Source: Candidatus Ectomicrobium neotermitis (GTDB lineage Bacteria; Elusimicrobiota; Endomicrobiia; Endomicrobiales; Endomicrobiaceae). Taken from it: a stretch of 15,336 bases of DNA. The notes under the pieces were generated by a model. The model made no database searches. It saw only the letters and a list, made by a program, of their open reading frames with translations, and was not told where the DNA came from. The DNA is taken from the NCBI GenBank assembly GCA_031283745.1, contig JAITBH010000055.1:1-15336 (forward strand). The letters are read 5' to 3'. Positions 1 to 6,546 of the stretch are shown here, piece after piece (position 1 is the first letter of the stretch; each line of letters begins with the position of its first letter). Position numbers and translations under genes: made by a program.

Positions 1-800
1 ATGGAATAATGAATATAGGTATGGGCTGCCCATATGAGTGCAGCTACTGTTTTTTGCAGGGCTATCAAAACATCGGGGGCATAGTTCTCCCATACAATAT
101 AGATGACTATCTGAGAGAGGATAAAATTTCGCTTTTAGGCAATGATGGGGGATTTTTTAATTACAAACGTATCGGCAGCGGGGAGTTTACGGACTCTTTA
201 GTCTTTGACCATATATCTAATTTCTCACCAAAAATTGTGGAGTTTTTTAGGGCAAAAAAAGAAATTTATTTCGAGTTTAAAACCAAAAGCATAAACATCT
301 CAAACTTATTGTCCGTAGGGGGAGCAGAAAATGTTGTTGTAGCTTGGAGCTTGAACTCTTTTAAGATGAAAAAAGAAAATGAGTTCAAAACCCCGTCAAT
401 TCTTGAGAGATTAAATGCCGCAAAAGCCGTAGCGGAGGCAGGTTTTAGCGTCGCTTTCCATTTTGATCCTTTGATTTTTTATCCCGATTGGCGGGCAGGT
501 TATAAAGAAACCGTTGATGCTCTTTTTGACATTGTCCCAAACGGGGCAATTAAGTGGATAAGTCTTGGTGCTTTAAGAATGGCGGCTGAGCTAAAAAAGG
601 TCATAGAAAACCGTTTTCCCCGCAACAAAATTATGGACGCTGAGTTGCTGCTTGATAGCGATTATAAACTCAAATATTCAGCTGACACCCGTATTGAAAT
701 GTTTGATTTTATGCTCAAGCTGCTTGGTCAAAAGACCCAAAAAACGCAAATTTATCTTTGTATGGAAAATAAACTCATCCATAAAAGCGTCAAGAAATAA
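1..800 (+). CDS. SPL-family radical SAM protein (spore photoproduct lyase-like), 5'-truncated by window edge
   Basis: This is the C-terminal part of a radical SAM enzyme related to spore photoproduct lyase. The frame is open from position 3, so the real start lies upstream of the window and the ATG at 9 is probably internal. Counting from that ATG, the cluster-binding motif CPYECSYC (Cys7, Cys11, Cys14; CX3CX2C) would hold the [4Fe-4S] cluster that cleaves S-adenosylmethionine. It is followed by other blocks typical of the SPL family: FKTKSINI, VVVAWSLNS, LERLNAAKAVAEAGF, AFHFDPLIFYPDW, IKWISLGALRM, and a C-terminal IYLCME. SPL itself repairs a thymine dimer in spore DNA. Many homologues occur in non-spore-formers and their substrates are unknown, so a DNA-repair role here is only a guess. 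The gene ends at TAA 798-800, 36 bases before guaB. Family assignment is strong; function is open. Confidence 0.88.
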   Translation, partial: GIMNIGMGCPYECSYCFLQGYQNIGGIVLPYNIDDYLREDKISLLGNDGGFFNYKRIGSGEFTDSLVFDHISNFSPKIVEFFRAKKEIYFEFKTKSINISNLLSVGGAENVVVAWSLNSFKMKKENEFKTPSILERLNAAKAVAEAGFSVAFHFDPLIFYPDWRAGYKETVDALFDIVPNGAIKWISLGALRMAAELKKVIENRFPRNKIMDAELLLDSDYKLKYSADTRIEMFDFMLKLLGQKTQKTQIYLCMENKLIHKSVKK

Positions 801-836
801 GTATAATCGACAAAAATCGTAGGAGAACCCAGCACA

Positions 837-2306
837 ATGCACACAAAATTCACAAAAGAAGGTTTGACATTTGACGATGTTTTATTACTTCCTCGCCATT
901 CAAAAATTCTTCCAAAACAAGCCCAGCTAAACTCAAAACTTACCAAAGAAATTTCCCTCAACATTCCATTGGTCAGTGCAGGTATGGACACAGTTACCGA
1001 ATCCGATATGGCTATTGCTCTTGCCCGCGAGGGCGGGATAGGCATAATCCATAAAAATATGTCTATTGACAGGCAAGTCTCCGAAGTTGATCGTGTAAAG
1101 CGTAGCGATAACGGAGTGATTTCTGATCCGTTTACCCTCAAGGCTGACGACACTTTAGGTGCGGCAAAAGCCCTTGCTGCCAGATACCGCATATCAGGTG
1201 TGCCTATCATTGACGACGGTGGAAAACTCATCGGCATAATCACCAACAGGGATATGCGTTTTGAGACAGACGATGAAAAAAAGATCGATGAAATTATGAC
1301 GAAGAAAAATCTTGTTACGGCAAAAGTAGGCACTTCTGTCATAGAGGCGAAAGATTTTTTGATGAATAAAAAAATTGAAAAGCTTCCTTTGGTCGATGAG
1401 AATTTTATTTTGCGGGGGCTGATCACAATTAAAGATATTGAAAAAGCTATCAGCTACCCCAACTCCTCAAAAGATAAAAAAGGTCGGCTTTTAGCAGGCG
1501 CTGCGGTCGGTGCGACAAAGGATATTTTGAACAGGGTCAAGGCACTTATTGATGCACAGGTTGATGTTTTAGTTATCGACACGGCTCACGGGCATAGCGA
1601 AGGTGTGCTTGAGACAGTTCGGAAAGTAAAAAATGCTTTTCCGCAGGCTCAAGTGATAGCGGGCAATATCGCCACAGCCGATGCAGCCAAAGATTTAATC
1701 GAGGCAGGCGCCGATGCGATAAAAGTCGGCATCGGGCCGGGTGCTATTTGCACAACGCGGGTAGTTACAGGTGTGGGAGTTCCACAAATTACGGCAATTT
1801 ATGACTGTGCTGAGGTCGCCTCAAAATACAATATCCCCTTAATTGCCGACGGAGGAATCAAATATTCTGGAGACATTGCAAAAGCGATTGTCGCTGGTGC
1901 TGATGTCTGCATGCTGGGGTCTTTATTTGCCGGAACAAACGAAAGCCCCGGCGAAAACATTATGTATAACGGTCGAGTTTTTAAGCAGTATCGCGGTATG
2001 GGATCATCAGCTGCTATGGCTTGCGGAAGCGGCGACAGATATTTTCAAGAAAGTTTATCCACCCCCAACAAACTTGTCGCTGAAGGTGTCGAAGGACGCG
2101 TTCCTTATAGAGGTGCAGTCGGCGATGTGATTTATCAGTTGATGGGGGGCTTGCGTTCGGCGATGGGTTATTGCGGCACAGCTACATTAAAAGAGTTGAG
2201 ACAAGAGGTTTCATTCATAAAAATCACGGCGGCAGGTCTTACAGAAAGCCATCCTCACGATATTGTCATAACGAAAGAAGAAAGCAATTACAGTTTCAAA
2301 AAATAA
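837..2306 (+). CDS. guaB: IMP dehydrogenase
   Basis: GuaB oxidises IMP to XMP with NAD+, the committed step of guanine nucleotide synthesis, in the cytosol. At 489 residues it has the normal bacterial length and begins with the usual KEGLTFDDVLLLPRHS block. A CBS-domain pair (about residues 94-142 and 153-203, containing SGVPIIDDGGKLIGIITNRD) interrupts the TIM barrel. The catalytic cysteine is Cys305 in GPGAICTTRVVTGVGVPQ, the same number as in E. coli. The flap motif EGRVPYRG (Arg421) and YRGMGS are present. One oddity is Ala303, where most IMPDHs have Ser (GPGSICTT). A clear ribosome site, AGGAGA at 821-826, fixes the start at 837. The next gene starts 13 bases after the stop, so it is probably cotranscribed. 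Neither guaA nor another purine gene is nearby. Confidence 0.97.
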   Translation: MHTKFTKEGLTFDDVLLLPRHSKILPKQAQLNSKLTKEISLNIPLVSAGMDTVTESDMAIALAREGGIGIIHKNMSIDRQVSEVDRVKRSDNGVISDPFTLKADDTLGAAKALAARYRISGVPIIDDGGKLIGIITNRDMRFETDDEKKIDEIMTKKNLVTAKVGTSVIEAKDFLMNKKIEKLPLVDENFILRGLITIKDIEKAISYPNSSKDKKGRLLAGAAVGATKDILNRVKALIDAQVDVLVIDTAHGHSEGVLETVRKVKNAFPQAQVIAGNIATADAAKDLIEAGADAIKVGIGPGAICTTRVVTGVGVPQITAIYDCAEVASKYNIPLIADGGIKYSGDIAKAIVAGADVCMLGSLFAGTNESPGENIMYNGRVFKQYRGMGSSAAMACGSGDRYFQESLSTPNKLVAEGVEGRVPYRGAVGDVIYQLMGGLRSAMGYCGTATLKELRQEVSFIKITAAGLTESHPHDIVITKEESNYSFKK

Positions 2307-2319
2307 AAAGGAGATTTAT

Positions 2320-2718
2320 ATGAACAAAAAAATCGTCGATTTCATCACAGATTGCAAAGTTTTTTATTTAGCCACAGTAGACGGAGACAAGCCCAAAGTT
2401 AGGCCTTTTGGTTTCATCGCTGAGATAGACGGGAAAATTTATTTCTGCACAGGTGCAAAAAAAGATGTCTACAAGCAGTTAGAAAAAAATCCGAACTTTG
2501 AAGTTTCGGCAACAGCAAAAGATGGACGCTGGATAAGGGTAATAGCAAAAGCAGTTTTAGACGGTGCAAATGAAAACGCTAAGGAAAAAGTTCTTGAGTT
2601 AATGCCGACCTTAAAAGAAATTTACAAAGGCGAGGCTCGTAAAAATTTCACAGTGTTTTATGCCAAAGATGTAGAAGCGTTTTTATATTCTCAAAGCGGA
2701 GCGGAGAAAATTAGTTAA
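2320..2718 (+). CDS. Pyridoxamine 5'-phosphate oxidase-like (split beta-barrel, putative FMN-binding) protein
   Basis: This is a small 132-residue protein of the flavin-binding split-barrel type. The opening block (VDFITDCKVFYLATVDGDKPKVRPFGFIAEIDGKIYFCTGAKKDVYKQL in two strands, about residues 5-55) is the usual pattern of PNPOx-like proteins common in anaerobes: a 'fyLATv.gdkPkvRPf' strand pair, then an 'iyFcTg..K.vykql..NP' segment. WIRVIAKAVL (about 72-81) forms the next strand. At 132 residues it lacks the length of true PdxH, so vitamin B6 synthesis is unlikely. A flavin- or heme-linked redox role is possible, but the substrate is unknown. AAGGAG at 2308-2313 sits 6 bases before the ATG. 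Its stop TAA shares one base with the ATG of the next gene, so the two are translationally coupled. Confidence 0.85.
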   Translation: MNKKIVDFITDCKVFYLATVDGDKPKVRPFGFIAEIDGKIYFCTGAKKDVYKQLEKNPNFEVSATAKDGRWIRVIAKAVLDGANENAKEKVLELMPTLKEIYKGEARKNFTVFYAKDVEAFLYSQSGAEKIS

Positions 2719-4331
2719 TGCGAAAACTTAAACGTTTTGTAAGCAACAATCTTGTTTGGATCATCATCGGTACCGTAGGATTGTTCTTAATAGTTCTTTC
2801 AATTTATGGGCTTAGCCAATTGGAATCCTTTTATAGGACGACAACACTTGCAACCATGCCAATCCAATTTTTGATGGTTGCCTTAAACGCATTGATTTTC
2901 GTTTTTTTCTATGCATATTTTTTTATGCGTCGGGGTTTTGGGCAGCTAAAGAAAACCAAAATTAAAAGTGAAGACATCAATGTGAAGTTTAGCGATGTGA
3001 TTGGTTTAGAGGGTGCAAAAAAAGAAGCACTTGAGGTTGTCTCTTTAATAAAGGATAGGAAGCAGGTTCAAAGGATTGGCGGGAAAATTATAAAAGGGCT
3101 TCTTTTGATGGGCCCGCCGGGCTGCGGGAAAACCTTACTTGCAAAAGCCATTGCCTGCGAATGCGGCATTCCTTTTATAAATATGTCGGGCAGTGAATTT
3201 GTGGAGGTCTTTGTTGGTGTAGGTGCAAGCAGGGTGAGAAATCTTTTTAAGAAAGCCCGCGAATATGCCAGCGTCGAAGGGGCCTGCATAGTTTTCATCG
3301 ATGAAATTGAAGTGATTGGCAGGGGCAGAACTTTCTCATATATGGGCGGGGGCGAGGAAACCAATAGCACGCAAAATCAACTTCTCGTCGAGATGGACGG
3401 ACTTGATGGAGCAAAAAGCAATATCATTGTCATCGCTGCAACCAATGCCTCAGAGAGCATTTTAGATAAAGCCCTCACTCGACCCGGCAGGTTTGATAGA
3501 AAAATAAACATAACGTTTCCCAATCTAAAAGAGCGGGAAGCACTTTTTTCTTTCTACCTCCAGAAAGTCAAATACTCTCAAAATGTCAGCGTTGACAGGC
3601 TCTCAAGAAAAGCCGTCGGGAAATCTCCCGCAGACATTGAAAACATAGTTAAAGAAGCAGCTTTAATTTCAGCAAGGAAACAGAAATTTTGTGTTGACTT
3701 AACCGATTTGTCCGATGGTATGGACAGAATAGATTTGGGAATGGAAACCTACCTTGAAATGACCCCCGCAGAGCTTGAACAAACCGCATATCATGAAGCA
3801 GGTCATGCCCTTACCTTATATATGCTCCATCCAACAAATGATGTCTTTAAGATAACGATAAAGTCCCACAAAGATTCTTTGGGGCTGGTTTCTTTCCACC
3901 CTAAAGAAGAGTTGCACAGTTACAACAAAGAAAAACTTTTGGCTGATATTCTTGTCGATCTTTCAGGCTATGCAGCAGAGAAAATTAAATACGGCACTAC
4001 GACGACAGGCGTTGCCTCAGATTTTACGGATGCGATGAGGATTGCAAATGCTATGGTGTGGCGTTTTGGTATGGGGAAAAGAAATTTTGTCGGAGATTTT
4101 TCTGTCATCAGCACAGAGCAAATATCTCCCCAACTAAAAAAAGAGCTAAATGACGAAACCATGCAGATAATGCAGAGTTCCTTAAAAAAAGTTGATGCTT
4201 TCTTGAGAAAAAATTGGAAGTATGTCGACGCTGCGGCAAAGAAACTTCTTGAGGTTAAGGAATTAGATTTTGATGAGTTTGAGGAAACCTTAGAAAAAGC
4301 GGGCTTAAAAACAGAAAAAAAGAAAATTTAA
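2718..4331 (+). CDS. FtsH-like membrane AAA+ zinc metalloprotease, short form
   Basis: This is a membrane-anchored ATP-dependent protease of the FtsH/M41 family. It has two hydrophobic segments (about residues 11-33 and 45-68) joined by only about a dozen residues, so the periplasmic domain of ordinary FtsH is missing. That helps explain its length of 537 against roughly 600-650. The AAA module is intact: Walker A GPPGCGKT (132-139, Cys where Thr is usual), pore loop VFVGVGASRVR, Walker B VFIDEIE (Asp195, Glu196) and arginine fingers in RPGRFDR (258, 261). The peptidase has HEAGH (359-363), with Asp435 in GVASDF as the likely third zinc ligand. It should therefore be active. The start overlaps the preceding stop (TAATG), with GGAG at 2703-2706. 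It could be the only FtsH or a specialised paralogue. I leave the symbol blank because the divergence suggests the latter. Confidence 0.93.
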   Translation: MRKLKRFVSNNLVWIIIGTVGLFLIVLSIYGLSQLESFYRTTTLATMPIQFLMVALNALIFVFFYAYFFMRRGFGQLKKTKIKSEDINVKFSDVIGLEGAKKEALEVVSLIKDRKQVQRIGGKIIKGLLLMGPPGCGKTLLAKAIACECGIPFINMSGSEFVEVFVGVGASRVRNLFKKAREYASVEGACIVFIDEIEVIGRGRTFSYMGGGEETNSTQNQLLVEMDGLDGAKSNIIVIAATNASESILDKALTRPGRFDRKINITFPNLKEREALFSFYLQKVKYSQNVSVDRLSRKAVGKSPADIENIVKEAALISARKQKFCVDLTDLSDGMDRIDLGMETYLEMTPAELEQTAYHEAGHALTLYMLHPTNDVFKITIKSHKDSLGLVSFHPKEELHSYNKEKLLADILVDLSGYAAEKIKYGTTTTGVASDFTDAMRIANAMVWRFGMGKRNFVGDFSVISTEQISPQLKKELNDETMQIMQSSLKKVDAFLRKNWKYVDAAAKKLLEVKELDFDEFEETLEKAGLKTEKKKI

Positions 4332-4334
4332 ACA

Positions 4335-5102
4335 ATGAAAAAGTTATTGCTCCTCTTAATCCCTCCAATGTTTTTCATGATGTCTTGCGGCGGTCCAACC
4401 TACCCCCAACAGTCTGCAGCAGAAAGTCTAAAACAACTATTAAAGAAAGAAACTGGGGTGGATTCCGATGTTTTTATCGTCGGCAATACTATTTATCTTG
4501 ATATGCAAATAGATGGGCTGCTTTCTATTGAGGAACAGGATTTCAAGTCGTCGCAGGAAGTTTTTTCAGCTGCTGTTAGCAATATAACTCGAGTAGTTTT
4601 AAGCGGGGATTCGCAAATCAAATATATGACAGTCAATGCTTACCCTCCCGAACAAAACCTCCTTTATAGACACATTCAAAACATCGATGATTTCAAGGCT
4701 TTTTATTATGGCCGTATTTCAAGGGACGATTATTTTTCAAGAAATGTTTTGGAGATAAAAAGCGGGAAAGAAAATGTCAGGAAAATTCTTAGCGATAAAA
4801 GCGAAATAACCCAAGACAGCTTTGCAGCAATGTTGATAGTTTCAGAGGTAGACAACTTGGTTTATAAAAATCCGTTTCTTGGCACAGTGATCAACTCCCT
4901 TTCACTTTCTTATGGCGGGATAGAAAATGGAACTTTGATTATCAATACAAAAGCCTCCAAAATGGATTCAGAAACGAAGATGATTTTAGAGAACGCCTTG
5001 CTCAAATCGGCAAGAAATTTCTTGAAAAAATATGACACATCCATAAAGAAAATAGAGGTTTTAGATGTCAGCGGGAGACTTAGTTTGAGCTTGAATGTTT
5101 AA
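4335..5102 (+). CDS. Putative lipoprotein of unknown function
   Basis: I do not recognise this 255-residue protein. Its N-terminus is a clear lipoprotein signal: MKK, a hydrophobic run rich in Leu, Ile, Met and Phe (residues 4-16), then the lipobox MMSC with Cys18 as the expected lipidated residue. Gly-Gly follows it, so there is no inner-membrane retention Asp at +2. The mature part is mixed alpha/beta with no cysteine-rich, repeat or membrane segments. It has two similarly built halves: a strand pattern VFIVGNTIYLDMQIDG (about 47-62), and later GTLIINTKASKM followed by a long helix and IKKIEVLDVSGRLSLSL at the end. It starts three bases after the ftsH-like stop without a good ribosome site, so it is probably coupled to that gene. 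A partnership with the membrane protease is a guess from order alone. Its stop TAA supplies the first bases of the repeat array that follows. Confidence 0.8.
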   Translation: MKKLLLLLIPPMFFMMSCGGPTYPQQSAAESLKQLLKKETGVDSDVFIVGNTIYLDMQIDGLLSIEEQDFKSSQEVFSAAVSNITRVVLSGDSQIKYMTVNAYPPEQNLLYRHIQNIDDFKAFYYGRISRDDYFSRNVLEIKSGKENVRKILSDKSEITQDSFAAMLIVSEVDNLVYKNPFLGTVINSLSLSYGGIENGTLIINTKASKMDSETKMILENALLKSARNFLKKYDTSIKKIEVLDVSGRLSLSLNV

Positions 5103-5151
5103 CGACAGGGAAAGACAGGGAACGAAAGGGAAAGAAAGGGGAACGACAGGG
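5101..5151 (+). repeat. Tandem decamer array AAMGAMAGGG (five units) with regular GGG tracts
   Basis: Five ten-base units follow one another: AACGACAGGG, AAAGACAGGG, AACGAAAGGG, AAAGAAAGGG, then after one extra G AACGACAGGG. The GGG tracts at 5108, 5118, 5128, 5138 and 5149 are each separated by exactly seven bases. This meets the usual G3N1-7 pattern for a G-quadruplex on the + strand. The first unit begins inside the lipoprotein stop codon (TAA 5100-5102). A three-unit version lies at 14971-15001. Confidence 0.9.
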
Positions 5152-5221
5152 AACGACCACGGCGAACGGCAACTACAACGACAACGGAAACGACAGTGAA
5201 CCCGCCGAACAGAATGGCGGG
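5101..5221 (+). repeat. Modular intergenic repeat element, copy A (upstream of argC)
   Basis: This element fills most of the 171-base gap between the lipoprotein and argC. It has three parts. The first is the decamer array. The second is a core at 5151-5173 beginning GAACGACCACGGCGAACGGC, identical over 23 bases to 15001-15023; AAC-rich words follow it. The third is a right end, CCGCCGAACAGAATG, at 5202-5216, identical to 15100-15114. Here the right end lies inside a short inverted repeat (CCCGCC 5201-5206 with GGCGGG 5216-5221, nine-base loop). No T-run follows, so it is not a standard intrinsic terminator. AAACGACAGTGA (5188-5199) recurs at 6341-6352 in copy B. The last 50 bases before argC are A/T-rich and hold only its ribosome site. 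Confidence 0.8.
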
Positions 5222-5260
5222 TATTCGCCTGAAAAAATATAAAAAACACAAAATTGAATC

Positions 5261-5265
5261 GGAGA
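5261..5265 (+). promoter_or_regulatory. Ribosome binding site fixing the argC start
   Basis: GGAGA stands 8 bases before the ATG at 5274. From there the protein begins MKIGIIGASGYTG, the normal ArgC N-terminus. The longer in-frame reading from a GTG at 5196 would add 26 residues encoded by the repeat element and is unlikely. Confidence 0.8.
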
Positions 5266-5273
5266 AAATCAAA

Positions 5274-6302
5274 ATGAAGATCGGTATTATCGGAGCAAGC
5301 GGTTACACAGGAGTTGAATTATTAAGGTTGTTACACAATCATCCAAAAGCTGAGGTTGTTTATCTCACTTCTCAATCAAATGACAGCAAACCTGCCTCCT
5401 TAATTTATCCTCACTTAGACAGTCTTTACGAACATAACTTTGTAACACTCGACGATGTTGTAAAAAATATCAGTAGCCTTGACCTTATTTTTACAGCTCT
5501 GCCTCACGGTCATGCGATGGCGATCGGCAAACTCATCGCTGGCGGCACAACTCGACTAATTGACATCGGTGCTGACTATCGTTTCAAGGACTACAAAATT
5601 TATGAGGAGTGGTATAAAGTTGAGCATACACACAAAGATCATTTAGCAGTTTATGGGCTTAGCGAGTTAAATTATGAGCAGATAAAAACCGCACAAATTG
5701 TTGCTAATCCCGGCTGTTATCCTACCGCCTCGATCTTGGCGCTCTATCCGCTGATTAAAAATGGGCTTATCGAAAACAGCACCATAATCGTAGACGCTGC
5801 CTCGGGAACCTCCGGTGCGGGCAAAGCCTTAAAAAACTCCTACCTCTTTAGCGAAGTTTTTGAAAACTTTTCGCCTTATGGCGTAACCACTCATCGCCAC
5901 ACACCAGAAATTGAAGAGTTTTTGTCTTTAGCTGCGGGTGAAAGAATAACAATAACTTTCACGCCCCATCTTGTACCGATGACACGCGGCATTCTTGCGA
6001 CCTGCTATGCAAAGTTAAAGCCGGAAGTTGACGAGGCAAAAATTGCCGCAGCATTCAAAGATTACGACAACAAGCATTTCATTCGTGTTAAGAAAGCCAC
6101 CCCTCCGTCGACAAAAAACACAAGGGGTTCAAATTATGCAGATATTGGCTGGTTTATAGACGAGAGAACAGGTCGGATTATTGTGTTTTGTGCAATAGAC
6201 AATCTTGTTAAAGGCGCTAGCGGTCAAGCCATCCAAAATATGAACATAATGTTTGGTCTTGACGAAAAAATGGGGCTTGAGCTTGGGCCGGTGTATCCGT
6301 AA
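5274..6302 (+). CDS. argC: N-acetyl-gamma-glutamyl-phosphate reductase
   Basis: ArgC reduces N-acetylglutamyl phosphate with NADPH to the semialdehyde, the third step of arginine synthesis. From the ATG at 5274 it has 342 residues, normal for the family. The nucleotide-binding loop GASGYTG is at residues 7-13. The catalytic cysteine is Cys148 in ANPGCYPTASILALYPL. Further family blocks are ASGTSGAGKAL, THRHTPEIEE (with a probable catalytic His), TPHLVPMTRGILATCYA and the C-terminal DNLVKGASGQAIQNMN. The substrate comes from ArgB, encoded 244 bases downstream past a repeat-rich gap. A possible TATAAA lies at 5238-5243 but without a good -35, so I do not call a promoter. I saw no paired ARG-box half-sites upstream. 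The TAA stop runs directly into repeat copy B. Confidence 0.97.
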   Translation: MKIGIIGASGYTGVELLRLLHNHPKAEVVYLTSQSNDSKPASLIYPHLDSLYEHNFVTLDDVVKNISSLDLIFTALPHGHAMAIGKLIAGGTTRLIDIGADYRFKDYKIYEEWYKVEHTHKDHLAVYGLSELNYEQIKTAQIVANPGCYPTASILALYPLIKNGLIENSTIIVDAASGTSGAGKALKNSYLFSEVFENFSPYGVTTHRHTPEIEEFLSLAAGERITITFTPHLVPMTRGILATCYAKLKPEVDEAKIAAAFKDYDNKHFIRVKKATPPSTKNTRGSNYADIGWFIDERTGRIIVFCAIDNLVKGASGQAIQNMNIMFGLDEKMGLELGPVYP

Positions 6303-6308
6303 CGGCAA

Positions 6309-6379
6309 GTGATTAGTGATTAGTGGTTAGTGAACGACCAAAACGACAGTGATTAGTGGTTAGTGGTTAGTGAACGACC
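6309..6379 (+). repeat. Direct repeat, two 31-base copies at 40-base spacing
   Basis: Positions 6309-6339 and 6349-6379 match at 30 of 31 bases. Each is a run of GTGATTA/GTGGTTA heptamers ending in GTGAACGACC. The only difference is A against G in the second heptamer. Confidence 0.9.
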
Positions 6380-6477
6380 TTAACGGCAAGTGATCAGTTG
6401 TTGTTCCCTGCCGTTCACTCGCCGTTTGTCGTGGTCGTTGTTTTTCACTAATCACTAACCACTAACCACTAATCACT
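6348..6477 (+). repeat. 26-bp perfect inverted repeat with nested inner stems
   Basis: The arm 6348-6373 (starts AGTGATTAGTGGTTAGTG) is the exact reverse complement of 6452-6477 (starts TCACTAACCACTAACCAC), with 78 bases between. Two further pairs nest inside: AACGACC 6373-6379 with GGTCGTT 6433-6439, and AACGGCA 6382-6388 with TGCCGTT 6409-6415. The whole can fold into one long hairpin as RNA or a cruciform as DNA. No T-run follows it, so it is not a classic terminator. It could act as an mRNA stabiliser or processing site within the arg transcript. Confidence 0.88.
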
Positions 6478-6535
6478 CAGGTGGAACGCCTGCAAAGTCG
6501 TTCGAGGTCGTTCGGGGAAACAATAAATTCTAAAC

Positions 6536-6540
6536 AGGAG
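6536..6540 (+). promoter_or_regulatory. Ribosome binding site fixing the argB start
   Basis: AGGAG lies 6 bases before the ATG at 6547 and 3 before the ATG at 6544. The spacing favours 6547. A longer reading from GTG 6481 would translate repeat sequence and is rejected. Confidence 0.7.
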
Positions 6541-6546
6541 ATAATG

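Larger units (their letters stand above)
6301..6525 (+). repeat. Intergenic repeat element, copy B (argC-argB gap)
   Basis: The gap between argC and argB (6303-6546) is almost entirely repeat. It uses the same words as copies A and C (AACGGCA, AACGACC, AACGACA), mixed with GTGRTTA heptamers. TAACGGCAAGTGAT occurs at 6300-6313 and again at 6381-6394, the first copy including the argC stop codon. In the right half the words appear reverse-complemented (GGTCGTT 6433-6439, TGCCGTT 6409-6415). The last part (6499-6517) holds CGTTCGAGGTCGTTCGGGG, again the GAACGAC word inverted. Only the argB ribosome site after 6530 looks non-repetitive. I see no gene in it. Confidence 0.85.

Noticed and set aside
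802..807. Perfect TATAAT as a guaB promoter -10 box
   Set aside because: No acceptable -35 hexamer lies 15-19 bases upstream, and the region is the 3' end of an A/T-rich gene. It remains possible but is not supported.
752..1426. Open reading frame of 224 codons on the - strand inside guaB
   Set aside because: It is fully antisense to a clearly conserved gene. It has a Ser/Phe/Ile-rich composition typical of reverse-frame reading and no recognisable motif.
5212..5226. GAAT...ATTC upstream of argC as an ArgR operator
   Set aside because: The half-sites are seven bases apart, while the ARG box needs about four, and the arms belong to the repeat's right end.
5196..5273. Longer ArgC with a 26-residue N-terminal extension from GTG 5196
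   Set aside because: The extension is encoded by repeat copy A. ArgC proteins begin at the GASGYTG fold, and a good ribosome site precedes ATG 5274.
6303..6480. CRISPR array
   Set aside because: The heptamers and 31-base copies have 9-base spacing, not unique spacers of about 30 bases. There is an inverted copy and there are no cas genes.
6481..6546. Longer ArgB starting at GTG 6481
   Set aside because: It would translate repeat copy B, and AGGAG at 6536 fits ATG 6547.
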